Below, in pieces: positions 25,328 to 34,396 of a stretch of DNA of 64,000 bases. The translations under genes were made by a program, and so were the position numbers. The notes under the pieces are model-generated. The model was given only the letters and a program-made list of their open reading frames with translations. It had not been told where the DNA came from and ran no database searches. Position 1 is the first letter of the stretch, and the number at the start of each line of letters is the position of its first letter. The stretch is from positions 1 through 64,000 of the forward strand of contig NZ_VZIZ01000014.1 in the NCBI RefSeq assembly GCF_009812035.1, given 5' to 3'. The DNA comes from Psychrobacter nivimaris. Its GTDB lineage: Bacteria; Pseudomonadota; Gammaproteobacteria; Pseudomonadales; Moraxellaceae.

Positions 25328-28300
25328 ATGCCCAATACTTCTAAGCCCAATATTCCTGAAAACAGCGATTCAGATACATCTACTGTAAATGAAACTCAAG
25401 ATACTAAGAAGCCAGCAGTACCACTGGCGGATCTACCAGTACTTGCCAAGGATAGCTATTACTTAAGCCGTCTTGAACGTGAGCTGGCACGTGCTGCTGT
25501 GCCTAAGAATAAAAAATCTAATCATGATTCTGAGCAAGAAAAGAAGCTAGATGATGTACTCGCTAAAAAACGTGCTCAGTACGAGAAAATAAAAATGCGT
25601 TCTCAAGAAGCTGTGCAGGCACGTATCAATAGTATTCCAAGTGATTTACCTGCCAAGCTAAATCTGGATCTGCCTGTTAGCCAACGCGCAGAAGACTTAG
25701 TACAAGCGATTATCGATAATCAAGTTATTATCGTTGCTGGTGAGACGGGTTCTGGTAAAACGACGCAGTTGCCTAAGCTTGCAATGCTAGCAGGGCGCGG
25801 TATTACAGGGCAGATAGGGCATACACAGCCGAGACGATTGGCTGCTCGTAGTGTGGCAAACCGTATCGCAGAAGAGCTGGGTGAGCCATTAGGTAATACG
25901 GTCAGTTTTAAGATTCGCTTTAATGAGCAAGGGACAGCGCAATCTATTGTAAAGCTCATGACGGACGGTATTCTGCTCGCTGAGTTGGGTCATGATCGGT
26001 TTTTGAGTAAGTACGATACGATTATTATCGATGAGGCGCATGAGCGTAGCTTAAATATCGATTTTATTATGGGTTATCTCAAAAAGATGCTGCCCAAGCG
26101 CCCAGATTTAAAAGTCATTATTACGTCAGCGACCCTCGATACTAAGCGCTTTAGTGAATACTTCAGCCGTTATGACAATAAGCTCAAACGGCAAGTTCCT
26201 GCGCCTATTTTTAATGTAGAAGGGCGTAGCTTTCCAGTAGAAGTCCGTTATCGTCCGTTGACAGATGAGCCAGTGAACAGCTCAGAAGATGACAGCTACG
26301 ATGATTTTGAAGAGAACCTGCCGCGCGCTGTGGTTGCTGCGGTCGAAGAGTGCTTTAGCGACGCGCAGAGTAAAGGTCACGCCGATCAGGCTGATATTTT
26401 GATATTTGCTGCAACTGAAGCTGAGATTCGTGAGACGCAGGAAGTGCTTGAGCGTCATGGCCCTCGCCATACAGAAGTACTGCCATTGTTTGCACGGCAG
26501 ACTTATGAAGAGCAGCAGCGTATCTTTCAACCATCGGGTCGAGGTCGCCGTATTGTTATCGCGACCAACGTTGCTGAGACCGCATTAACCGTACCGGGTA
26601 TTCGTTATGTGATTGACTTGGGTTTTGCGCGGATTTCGCGTTACTCATATCGCTCACGCGTACAGCGTTTACCGATTGAAGCAATTTCGCAAGCAGCTGC
26701 CAATCAGCGTAAAGGTCGCTGTGGGCGTGTTGCTCCAGGTGTTTGTATTCGTCTTTATAGTGAAGAAGATTTTAGTGGCCGCCCTGAGTTTACTGAGCCT
26801 GAGATTTTACGTACTAACTTAGCGTCAGTAATCTTGCAAATGGCCAATCTACGTCTAGGTAGTGTGGATGACTTTGAATTCATTGAGCCGCCTGATAGCC
26901 GATTGGTTACTGATGGTCATAAACTGCTAGATGAATTGGGCGCTATTACTTCTAAGAAAGACATTGCTGCTCAAGACAAAGCTAACAAGCCAAAAGCGAG
27001 AAAAGGGCTTGATCACCTACGTTTGACAGCGACTGGTCAGAAAATGGCACGTATGCCAATCGATCCAAGGCTGGCACGTATGCTGGTGGCTGGTTCTGAT
27101 TTTGATTGTATTCGTGAAATGCTGATCGTTGTGGCCGCGCTTGCTGTACAGGATCCACGCGAGCGTCCTGCCAATAAACGTACACAAGCGGATCAAAAGC
27201 ATGCGGTCTTCCGTCAAGACGACTCTGACTTTTTGTTTTATCTGAGCCTATGGAAGGCGCTGTTTGAAAAAGATGAAGACGGCAATAAACTGTCTGGTAA
27301 TCAGCGTAAGCAGTTTGCTAAGAAAAACTATTTAAGCTTCCCACGTGTACGTGAATGGCATCAGACACACCGTCAATTGGTACAAATGGTCACTGAGCTG
27401 AAGTTAACTAATGTCAATGAGTCAAAAGCTTCTGATCAGAGCATTCCCAATAATGACCCAACTGCGATCGAAGACGAAGCGCTAAAAGCGGTCAAATATG
27501 CCAATCTGCATAGAGCGTTGTTAACAGGATTGTTGTCTATCATCGCGCATAAGACTGAAAGCCGCGGTGAGTATTTGGCTGCGCGTCAGCAAAAGGCCAA
27601 GATATTCCCAGCCAGTACGGTGTTTAAACAAATACCCCCTTGGGTGATGGCATTTGAAATGGTAGAGACTTCACAAGTCTTTATGCGTACTGTTGCCAAA
27701 ATCGAACCAGAATGGATTATCTCAGCAGCAGGTGACTTGCTGAAATATCATTACTTCGAACCACATTGGTCCAAGAAAACAGGACGCGTCAAAGCTTACG
27801 CACAGATTAGTTTGTTTGGGCTGATTATTATTAGTAAGCAGCTGACTAACTATGAGCAAGTTAATCTGGTTGAATCACGAGAGATATTTATCCGTGATGG
27901 CTTGGTAACTGGTAACTTTGGTCGCAATGCACCATTTTTGCAACATAACATGGATAAGATTGCTCATGTTGAGCGTATCGAAGACAAGCTGCGCCGCCGT
28001 GATTTATTGGTAGATGAGGAGACGCTCTATCAGTTCTATGATAAGAAAATCCCTGAGCACGTTGCCAGTCGCAAAGCGTTTGAGGATTGGCGTGCAGAAG
28101 TCGAAAAGCATGATGCCAAGCATCTATTCTTTACTGATGAAGATGTACTTAATAGCCAAGCGCCGACCACAGGGGACTTCCCAGAAGTGTGGAAGCTGGG
28201 CGATTTAAAACTGCCGCTCCGCTATATCTTTGATCCAGCCAGCGATGATGATGGTGTGACCATACGTGTACCGCTTGCCGCATTACCGCAGCTCGACGCG

Positions 28301-29560
28301 ATTGAGCTACTGTGGGGTGTGCCTGGTTGGCGCTATGAATTGGTATTGCAGCTGCTCAAGTCCCTACCAAAGGAGATACGTCGTCAAATCGTACCGATAC
28401 CCAATACCGCAGACAGTTTGTTTGATGAGTTGCAGCCAAAGGGTGGACAAGGATTGCTGAAGCAGCTGTGTCAGGCATTACATCGTCGCGGTATTATGTC
28501 GGTGACGCCAGAGAACTTCAATCCATCTACGATTGATCGCTATTTACAGCCACAAATCTGTGTGGTCGATGAGAAAAACCGTATCATCGAAAAAGGCCGT
28601 GACCTGCAAACCCTACAGATTCGTCATGCATCTGAAACCAGTCAAGCGGTAAATGAACAGCAAGGCGTGCATACTGAGTTCCCTGAGCATTTTGCTTTTA
28701 GCAAAAACCATCATAGTGCAGGCGTGGTGATGAAACAGTTTGCGGCGCTCGTCGCTGATGAAGCGGGAGAAGCTGTATCGATTCATCAATACACTGATGT
28801 CAATGCAGCACTTCAAGCACATCGTATCGGGGTACTGACTTTAATCAAAGGCAAACTTGGTGCAAAGAAAAAGCAGCTAACGAGCCAAATCGATAGTATA
28901 TTTAAACTGGCATTTGCGCCACTTGGCGATATGGATAAACTCAAAACGATCGTTATAGATGCTGCGTTAGACGCGGCTCTCGAAGAGCACTATATCTTAT
29001 TTGATCATTCTGAGAATTTACCAGAAAGCGCCGATGATATCGCAGTTGGATTGAGCGAGGAGCTACCGTTTACCTCTGAAGAGTATACCCAGACTCTTGA
29101 AGTGGTGGTGAATAACTTCTTATTAACTGGTCAAAGCGTTATCAAAACGCTTAAGAATGTCTACACTCGTTGGCAGCGTATTCGCCAAGGGTTGCTGATG
29201 TTAGATCGTGAAATATTTGGTGAGTCTATCGATGATATCGAAGATCAGTTAGAAGATTTACATTTGGCTGATTTTGTCTATCGGATGGATTACAGCCATT
29301 GGCAACAGTACCCACGCTATCTTGAAGCGTTACAGATTCGGCTAGAGCGTCTGGAGCACAATCTCGACGCCGACCTCGATGGTGTTTATGCTCTTGACTT
29401 GCATATGGAACGGCTAGCAGGACGTGCGGACAAAGAAGCCATCAGTGAGTATCGCTGGATGGTGGAGGAATACCGTATTCAACTGTTTGCCCAGCCTATG
29501 AAAACTCGTATGGCAGTATCGCCCAAGCGTCTAAGCAAGATGTGGGATAAGGTGAGTTAG
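25328..29560 (+). CDS. hrpA: ATP-dependent RNA helicase HrpA
   Basis: DEAH-box 3'-to-5' RNA helicase; in E. coli it acts on stalled or collided ribosomes. The 1410 residues have a charged N-terminus, Walker A GETGSGKTTQ near residue 140, DEAH near 236, SAT near 267, and helicase motif VI (QRKGRCGRV). The helicase-associated domain follows, and the C-terminal ~600 residues match the DUF3418 region found in HrpA. Length is close to the usual 1300. There is no clear Shine-Dalgarno; the copy of the dispersed AATAGCCTAAGC motif lies just upstream of the ATG. No terminator is seen before the next gene, 40 nt downstream. Confidence 0.95.
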   Translation: MPNTSKPNIPENSDSDTSTVNETQDTKKPAVPLADLPVLAKDSYYLSRLERELARAAVPKNKKSNHDSEQEKKLDDVLAKKRAQYEKIKMRSQEAVQARINSIPSDLPAKLNLDLPVSQRAEDLVQAIIDNQVIIVAGETGSGKTTQLPKLAMLAGRGITGQIGHTQPRRLAARSVANRIAEELGEPLGNTVSFKIRFNEQGTAQSIVKLMTDGILLAELGHDRFLSKYDTIIIDEAHERSLNIDFIMGYLKKMLPKRPDLKVIITSATLDTKRFSEYFSRYDNKLKRQVPAPIFNVEGRSFPVEVRYRPLTDEPVNSSEDDSYDDFEENLPRAVVAAVEECFSDAQSKGHADQADILIFAATEAEIRETQEVLERHGPRHTEVLPLFARQTYEEQQRIFQPSGRGRRIVIATNVAETALTVPGIRYVIDLGFARISRYSYRSRVQRLPIEAISQAAANQRKGRCGRVAPGVCIRLYSEEDFSGRPEFTEPEILRTNLASVILQMANLRLGSVDDFEFIEPPDSRLVTDGHKLLDELGAITSKKDIAAQDKANKPKARKGLDHLRLTATGQKMARMPIDPRLARMLVAGSDFDCIREMLIVVAALAVQDPRERPANKRTQADQKHAVFRQDDSDFLFYLSLWKALFEKDEDGNKLSGNQRKQFAKKNYLSFPRVREWHQTHRQLVQMVTELKLTNVNESKASDQSIPNNDPTAIEDEALKAVKYANLHRALLTGLLSIIAHKTESRGEYLAARQQKAKIFPASTVFKQIPPWVMAFEMVETSQVFMRTVAKIEPEWIISAAGDLLKYHYFEPHWSKKTGRVKAYAQISLFGLIIISKQLTNYEQVNLVESREIFIRDGLVTGNFGRNAPFLQHNMDKIAHVERIEDKLRRRDLLVDEETLYQFYDKKIPEHVASRKAFEDWRAEVEKHDAKHLFFTDEDVLNSQAPTTGDFPEVWKLGDLKLPLRYIFDPASDDDGVTIRVPLAALPQLDAIELLWGVPGWRYELVLQLLKSLPKEIRRQIVPIPNTADSLFDELQPKGGQGLLKQLCQALHRRGIMSVTPENFNPSTIDRYLQPQICVVDEKNRIIEKGRDLQTLQIRHASETSQAVNEQQGVHTEFPEHFAFSKNHHSAGVVMKQFAALVADEAGEAVSIHQYTDVNAALQAHRIGVLTLIKGKLGAKKKQLTSQIDSIFKLAFAPLGDMDKLKTIVIDAALDAALEEHYILFDHSENLPESADDIAVGLSEELPFTSEEYTQTLEVVVNNFLLTGQSVIKTLKNVYTRWQRIRQGLLMLDREIFGESIDDIEDQLEDLHLADFVYRMDYSHWQQYPRYLEALQIRLERLEHNLDADLDGVYALDLHMERLAGRADKEAISEYRWMVEEYRIQLFAQPMKTRMAVSPKRLSKMWDKVS

Positions 29561-29600
29561 AAGGTTGTATATAATTCTCTTTAATTGTGAGGTTTATAAA

Positions 29601-30041
29601 ATGTTTCTAACTATAATTGCAGGTGTCACAATTTTTGTCATAGGTCAGTTTATTTTAAAGTTGATTTTAGAACCCATAGTAGGGTTAAAAGAAACACTTG
29701 GAGAAGTTTCATCTCTATTTCTTCGAGAACAATCGGGCTTTATAAATGATAATGTCAATAAGGATGTACAAAATGAAGTTATAAGATTATCTTCAATGAT
29801 TTTGGCAAAGAAACAAGCTATTTTACTTTATAGTGTTTTTGCAAAAATATTGAGAATGCCAAGCGAATCAAATCTTATTGAAGGTTGCCGTAGTTTGAAT
29901 TTGATTTCTTATCTCGTTATAAAAAACTCTTCAGACACATTACAGAGAAAGTCTCATACACGGGAAATATATGAGGAAATGAAGTTAGTAAGTAAGCATT
30001 TAAAAATCCATATTACATATAGTGAGCGGATTGAGACGTGA
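29601..30041 (+). CDS. Unknown single-pass membrane protein
   Basis: Not recognised. It has 146 residues from the ATG at 29601, which has GAGG 8 nt upstream; the TTG at 29565 is less likely. An N-terminal hydrophobic helix (FLTIIAGVTIFVIGQFILKLIL) is followed by an amphipathic, charged cytoplasmic part (IVGLKETLGEVSSLFLREQS onward). Codon use is richer in A and T than in hrpA, which suggests acquired or fast-evolving DNA. The N-terminal layout loosely resembles small membrane proteins seen in accessory regions, but I would not name a function. Confidence 0.7.
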   Translation: MFLTIIAGVTIFVIGQFILKLILEPIVGLKETLGEVSSLFLREQSGFINDNVNKDVQNEVIRLSSMILAKKQAILLYSVFAKILRMPSESNLIEGCRSLNLISYLVIKNSSDTLQRKSHTREIYEEMKLVSKHLKIHITYSERIET

Positions 30042-30082
30042 TATAAAAGATCTTATCAGGTATTTGTTTAGAACTTTAATGC

Positions 30083-30132
30083 ACAAATAGAAAGTTTAAG
30101 TTAGCAAGCACTAATCTAGCCTTTCTATTTGT
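30083..30132. repeat. 12-bp inverted repeat between convergent genes
   Basis: ACAAATAGAAAG (30083-30094) and CTTTCTATTTGT (30121-30132) are perfect complements around a 26-nt loop. It lies between the convergent genes ending at 30041 and 30140. There is no clear T-run, so its terminator role is uncertain. Confidence 0.5.
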
Positions 30133-30139
30133 ATAATAT

Positions 30140-30469
30140 TTAATGGCTAATCTTTTCTGTCAGTACACCCATGCTATAAAGTACATAGGCAATCACGGTT
30201 AATGCGACGATAAATGGAGTAAGCATCCAAATCACAATATTGATTAAAAGTGATGGTAGCAATCCATTGAACAATTCAATATCTGGTGCGAAAAAATCGG
30301 TCATGACATCGACTGCACGCTTAGCAATAGGGAATAGCAAGGTGCTAAAAGCTAACATATAAATGTACTTACTAAATCCAGGGTCACTCATGACTACCAT
30401 AAAGTAGAACACTGTAAAAAACGTGATGCCAAGTGCCCAGCATTTGAGAGTGTAGCTTAAACGAATCAT
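30140..30469 (-). CDS. Unknown multi-pass membrane protein
   Basis: Not recognised. It has 109 residues with three or four hydrophobic segments: ALGITFFTVFYFMVVM, YIYMLAFSTLLFPIA, LLPSLLINIVIWMLTPFIVALTVIAYVLY. A very strong ribosome site (GGGAGGAG) precedes the ATG by about 5 nt, and a near-consensus promoter lies about 100 bp upstream. Both suggest real and substantial expression. Size and topology would fit many small inner-membrane families; no function is proposed. Confidence 0.75.
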   Translation of the reverse strand: MIRLSYTLKCWALGITFFTVFYFMVVMSDPGFSKYIYMLAFSTLLFPIAKRAVDVMTDFFAPDIELFNGLLPSLLINIVIWMLTPFIVALTVIAYVLYSMGVLTEKISH

Positions 30470-30566
30470 GTTATCTCCTCCCTAAGCTTTCTATTGATTG
30501 CTTTACATCGATCGTACGCAGAATAAAGCTACTCCCATACATTCATTTTTTTTAAATATATAATAT

Positions 30567-30595
30567 GTTATAATACGAATATATAGTCGAGTCAA
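30567..30595 (-). promoter_or_regulatory. Sigma-70-type promoter for the gene at 30140-30469
   Basis: On the minus strand TTGACT (30595-30590) and TATAAC (30572-30567) are separated by 17 bp. The expected transcript would start near 30560, giving a leader of about 90 nt. Confidence 0.65.
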
Positions 30596-30684
30596 CCAAT
30601 TTTTCTATTTATTTAAAATACTCCGCAAATTATTCAACTTAAAAATGATATTTTTTAAGGAATGCTTTCGTAAATATAATAGTA

Positions 30685-30696
30685 AATAGCCTAAGC
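30685..30696. repeat. Dispersed motif AATAGCCTAAGC, copy 2
   Basis: Identical 12 bp to the copy at 25312, and both are preceded by an extra A. It lies in AT-rich DNA downstream of the AraC-type regulator gene. Confidence 0.5.
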
Positions 30697-30729
30697 AAAA
30701 ATTTTTTTTATTAAAAAATAAAATTATAA

Positions 30730-31581
30730 CTACAACTCACTACTCGGGCTCACATCAAACAGTCGTTTATATTCTCGGCTAAACTGACTAGGGCTTTCGT
30801 AGCCTACTTGCATCGCTATTTGTGATATTTGCGCTCCATGCATCTTAATTAAGCGCCTAGCTTCCATTAAACGTAAGTTTTTCTGATACTGTAGTGGACT
30901 CAGCTGGGTTATTTCTTTAAAGTGCTGATGAAACCCTGAGACACTCATGCCGCATCTACTAGCCAAGCTCTCAACCATGATAGGTTCATCTAGATGTGCC
31001 TTTATCCAGTCAGTCGCTTGAGCAATGCGGTGTGTATGGCTACCGCTAACGACCAATTGCTTAAGTTTGTTGCCTTGCTCAGCCAAGAGTAGGCGATAGT
31101 ATATTTCTTGTTGAATTAAAGAAGACAGAAAATCAATATCGTTTGGATAATTAAGCAAGCGTATCAATCGATCAAACGCGTCCATTATGGTGTCATCTAG
31201 GTGCCACTTTATCCCTAAATGGCTGCCTGCCATTGGTTGTGTGGTCGGTAGCTGCGCTAATACATCTCTAATCATGGCTAAATCTAATTTCATTGATAAA
31301 ACAATGACAGGGTTTTTTATCGAAGCATGTTTAATATGCATACTTAGCGGTATATTAACTGGACAGAACATCAAGTTACTATTGTCAAACCTTTGACAGT
31401 CAGCACCCAAATAAATCTCGCGTTCTCCCTGCAATACAATACAAATACTTGGCTCTTGAATATAGCTTACGGCTTTGCTTGGTTTGTCCGCGCAGTAAAA
31501 GAACAAGCCTGAAACAGCGGACTCGATGGTTTTATTTCTAGGCAGTACTGCTAAAAGTTGGTCAATAGTCGTTTGATTCAT
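30730..31581 (-). CDS. AraC-family transcriptional regulator
   Basis: DNA-binding regulator. The 283 residues have an N-terminal AraC-type sensor domain (about 1-170, with SICIVLQGEREIYLGAD) and a C-terminal double helix-turn-helix (about 185-283: MVESLASRCGMSVSGFHQHF and ISQIAMQVGYESPSQFSREY). The ATG at 31581 is preferred to the GTG at 31584. It is transcribed away from ohr with a ~165-bp shared spacer, so ohr or the regulator itself is the obvious candidate target. Known Ohr control is usually by OhrR (MarR family), so this link is only positional. The effector is unknown. Confidence 0.9.
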   Translation of the reverse strand: MNQTTIDQLLAVLPRNKTIESAVSGLFFYCADKPSKAVSYIQEPSICIVLQGEREIYLGADCQRFDNSNLMFCPVNIPLSMHIKHASIKNPVIVLSMKLDLAMIRDVLAQLPTTQPMAGSHLGIKWHLDDTIMDAFDRLIRLLNYPNDIDFLSSLIQQEIYYRLLLAEQGNKLKQLVVSGSHTHRIAQATDWIKAHLDEPIMVESLASRCGMSVSGFHQHFKEITQLSPLQYQKNLRLMEARRLIKMHGAQISQIAMQVGYESPSQFSREYKRLFDVSPSSEL

Positions 31582-31747
31582 CACGAGTGCTTATTTTATA
31601 GAGTTGCCTGATAGTATAAATATTTGTAGGATTAGGCAAGAGTTATAGAGGTTTGTTCTAACGTATAAATGCAGAGGATTCTATAATAATCTCATCGCAA
31701 CAGCGTAAGTACGACCTCTAATAATATGAAACAAGGAATAATTACTC

Positions 31748-32161
31748 ATGAAAATATTTTATAAAACGCGCGCAACCGCTACTGGTGGACGTTCTGGCCA
31801 TACTGGATTAGACGATGGTTCGTTGGGATTTGACTTGGTGTCTTTTCAAGAGCAAGACAAAGAAGGCGTGAATCCAGAACAGCTTTTTGCCATGGGTTAC
31901 GCGGCTTGTTTTGATAGCGCTTTGAGCATGACAGCACAGCACATGAAATTGCCTGTTACCGCTTCAAAAACTTCTGCGCAAGTGGGTATCGGTATGAAAG
32001 CTGACGGTAGCTACAACTTAGAGATAGAGTTGTCTGTAGAAGTATCAGGTATTGATGAAGCGCAGGCGCAGCAGCTGATAGAAGCCACGCATCAGGTGTG
32101 CCCGTATTCTAATGCTACTCGTGGCAATGTCGATACTCGTCTAGAAGTGACCGTTGTTTAA
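31748..32161 (+). CDS. ohr: Ohr-type organic hydroperoxide resistance peroxiredoxin (OsmC superfamily)
   Basis: Thiol peroxidase that reduces organic and lipid hydroperoxides in the cytoplasm, usually with lipoylated proteins as reductant. The 137 residues are the standard Ohr length. Both redox cysteines are present: GYAACFDSAL and QVCPYSNATRGN. The N-terminal YKTRATATGGRSGHTGLDDG fits Ohr rather than OsmC. AAGGAA lies about 11 nt before the ATG. It is divergent from the AraC-type gene and ends at a strong terminator. Confidence 0.93.
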   Translation: MKIFYKTRATATGGRSGHTGLDDGSLGFDLVSFQEQDKEGVNPEQLFAMGYAACFDSALSMTAQHMKLPVTASKTSAQVGIGMKADGSYNLEIELSVEVSGIDEAQAQQLIEATHQVCPYSNATRGNVDTRLEVTVV

Positions 32162-32220
32162 AGGCTGTTGTGTACAGACTATTGATCATAGACTAGCAAT
32201 ATTAAAATAATAACTCGAAT

Positions 32221-32258
32221 ATAAAACGCCCCGATTTATAAGAGTCGGGGCGTTTTAT
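32221..32258 (+). terminator. Intrinsic terminator after ohr
   Basis: A perfect 14-bp stem, ATAAAACGCCCCGA (32221-32234) / TCGGGGCGTTTTAT (32245-32258), ends in TTTTAT. It could also stop the convergent transporter gene. Confidence 0.9.
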
Positions 32259-32331
32259 GTTGTCCGGTAACGTAATTAGCTGGAACCTTTTCTGAGCAGA
32301 TTATTAATGATAAATCACTAATAGTCTTAAT

Positions 32332-33249
32332 TTATACTGGTACTTTTTTATTTAAAGTAAATACCAAGACCGCGCCCAAAATGACTGTGCTTGCAACTAT
32401 AAATGGAACAGTCAGCTGTTCAGACAAAAATATCACACCTAGCAACGCAGCAATCACAGGGACACATAGCTGAACGATAGCGGCTTGTGTGTTTTTCAAT
32501 AGTGGCATTGCTGTATACCAGATACTATAGCCCAACCCTGAGGCGATCGCTCCTGATGCAGAGGCGAGTAGTACACCTTCAGTCGTAATACCTTCCAAAT
32601 TGATATTTTTAAAACCCAAGTCATCTAGATACGTCATACCTACCAGTAATAGTATAGGCACAGCGACTAAGCTACGCACAAAGTTGAACCCTGTCGCTCG
32701 AAGCGGTGAGACACATGATTTGCCTCGTATACTGTATATTCCCCAAGCTATGCCGCTCATAGCCATTAACGCTGCCGCCAATGGTGATGGTATGGCAGCT
32801 GATGGCAGCATCAAATACACGAACCCTGCCACTGCAACGGCAAATGCTAACCATTGTAGCGCGCTTAATTGCTCCTTTTTGTAGATACCCCAGCCAATCA
32901 TCGTCAGCTGAACCGCTGAAAACAAAATCAATGCCCCAGTGCCAGTATCCAGCTCTACATACGCAATCGAAAAACATAACGCGTAAATGACCAAACTGAC
33001 ACTACTGAGCCAACTGCCTTTATCATTTAAAATAGCATCAACAGAGGGCTTGTCAGCGGTGAGTGCTTGACGCTGTAGTCTGTAGGCGTGAATCGTCATG
33101 ATAACCACTAAGCAGGCAGCCGCACTGAGCAGACGAATGACCGTAAAGCTCCAAGCATCGATGTAGCCTTCTGCCAATGCCATTCGGCAAAACAGGGAGT
33201 TTGCGGCAAAGGCGATTAACGCAATAATGGTATAAATAGTGGCTTTCAA
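32332..33249 (-). CDS. EamA-type drug/metabolite (DMT) exporter
   Basis: Predicted inner-membrane carrier with ten helices in two EamA repeats (about 1-140 and 150-300); the substrate is unknown. The 305 residues include FAANSLFCRMALAEG in the first repeat and ASASGAIASGLGYSIWYTA and LSEQLTVPFIVAS in the second, typical of RhaT/EamA carriers. The start is TTG at 33249, supported by AGGA 8 nt upstream and the absence of a better ATG. It is divergent from the DUF421 gene across a spacer with a perfect palindrome. Confidence 0.85.
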   Translation of the reverse strand: MKATIYTIIALIAFAANSLFCRMALAEGYIDAWSFTVIRLLSAAACLVVIMTIHAYRLQRQALTADKPSVDAILNDKGSWLSSVSLVIYALCFSIAYVELDTGTGALILFSAVQLTMIGWGIYKKEQLSALQWLAFAVAVAGFVYLMLPSAAIPSPLAAALMAMSGIAWGIYSIRGKSCVSPLRATGFNFVRSLVAVPILLLVGMTYLDDLGFKNINLEGITTEGVLLASASGAIASGLGYSIWYTAMPLLKNTQAAIVQLCVPVIAALLGVIFLSEQLTVPFIVASTVILGAVLVFTLNKKVPV

Positions 33250-33572
33250 AAGTAATTCCTACAATGAATAAATGGTACAAAACAGGCAAGCATAGGATGA
33301 CAATTTTAGGTTTCTAGATACGCTGTTATAGCGATCGCTTATTTTTTAGCGAAAATAATAGATTGATAAATTATCAATCTAATCTATAGCTGTCTCACAG
33401 GACAGGATATTTTGTCGTACTTATGGCAAAAAGTCTCTTTTAAATCAGAATAACGATAGTTGTATTGACGATAAGGTCTAAAAATAGGGATGATATGCTT
33501 CGCGTCAAACGAACTATTAGAACAACATTCATTAAACACAATAAATCAGATAAATAAATAGGAAAAGATAGT
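33250..33572. promoter_or_regulatory. Divergent spacer with a 23-bp operator-like palindrome
   Basis: TAGATTGATAA (33359-33369), A, TTATCAATCTA (33371-33381) is a perfect inverted repeat typical in size and symmetry of a dimeric repressor site. It sits about midway between the exporter (minus) and DUF421 (plus) starts. GCGATCGC at 33332-33339 is a further short palindrome. No gene is seen. Confidence 0.5.
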
Positions 33573-34256
33573 ATGGATTGGGCAAGTATTTTTATTTATG
33601 ACACAACTTGGTTGTTTGCCGTGGAAATTTTAATACGTGTCACTGTAATGTTTGTATTAATTATCACATTTTTGCGCTTCACTGGTAAGCGCGGCGTCCG
33701 TCAGCTCTCTATTTTTGAGCTAACCATTATTTTATCGCTAGGCTCTATTGCAGGTGATCCCATGTTCACCGAAGACCTGCCTATTATCCAAGCGGTACTC
33801 ATCATGGGTACGGTCATTTCACTCTATAGGCTCTGTACTTGGGCGATGATGAAGTTCCAGCCTTTTGAGGACCTGCTAGAGGGGCGCTCAATGTATATTG
33901 TAGAAGATGGCATGCTGGTGCTTGATAAGATTAAACAAGGGGAAATGTCACACGATGAGTTTTTTGCTGAAATGCGCCAACAAGGGGTTGAGCATTTAGG
34001 TCAAGTGCGTACTGGTTTGCTCGAAGCTGATGGCAATTTTAGTATTTTATTGCATACCTCTGAAAAGACAGATTACGGTATGCCGCTTTTCCCTAAGCAA
34101 TACCGACCGGTCGAGCAAGTAGAAGCAGGGGTTTATTATGCTTGTATGTATTGCGGTTACGTCGATGAAATCTCTGACCCCAATCATTGTTGCCCACGCT
34201 GTGAGGATAATTGCAATAACTGGGCTAAGGCGTTAAACAATCATATCGTCAAATAA
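33573..34256 (+). CDS. DUF421 (YetF-type) membrane protein with C-terminal four-cysteine motif
   Basis: Inner-membrane protein of unknown function. The 227 residues begin with two to three helices and the family's TFLRFTGKRGVRQLSIFELTI and LGSIAGDPMF, followed by the cytoplasmic YetF domain (GRSMYIVEDGMLVLDKIKQG, EMRQQGVEHLGQVRTGLLEA). The tail from about residue 188 adds YACMYCGYVDEISDPNHCCP and RCEDNCNNW: CxxC pairs in a rubredoxin or zinc-ribbon-like arrangement not typical of short YetF proteins. AGGA precedes the ATG. A terminator follows. Confidence 0.85.
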   Translation: MDWASIFIYDTTWLFAVEILIRVTVMFVLIITFLRFTGKRGVRQLSIFELTIILSLGSIAGDPMFTEDLPIIQAVLIMGTVISLYRLCTWAMMKFQPFEDLLEGRSMYIVEDGMLVLDKIKQGEMSHDEFFAEMRQQGVEHLGQVRTGLLEADGNFSILLHTSEKTDYGMPLFPKQYRPVEQVEAGVYYACMYCGYVDEISDPNHCCPRCEDNCNNWAKALNNHIVK

Positions 34257-34268
34257 TATTACTACTTG

Positions 34269-34311
34269 GCTGCCTTAGCTCAATTAATAAACTAAGGCAG
34301 CTAAGTTTTTT
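34269..34311 (+). terminator. Intrinsic terminator after the DUF421 gene
   Basis: GCTGCCTTAG (34269-34278) pairs with CTAAGGCAGC (34292-34301), followed by TAAGTTTTTT. Confidence 0.85.
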
Positions 34312-34396
34312 CAAATTATTAGATAAAAACCTTTCATTTACTGACAGTTTGTCTAACTTATTTCATAAAGAACGTGGGTTAAGTGGCTTGCATAAT

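Noticed and set aside
29601-30469. Toxin-antitoxin or immunity pair made of the two orphan genes
   Set aside because: The genes are convergent, not an operon, and neither matches a known toxin, antitoxin or immunity family.
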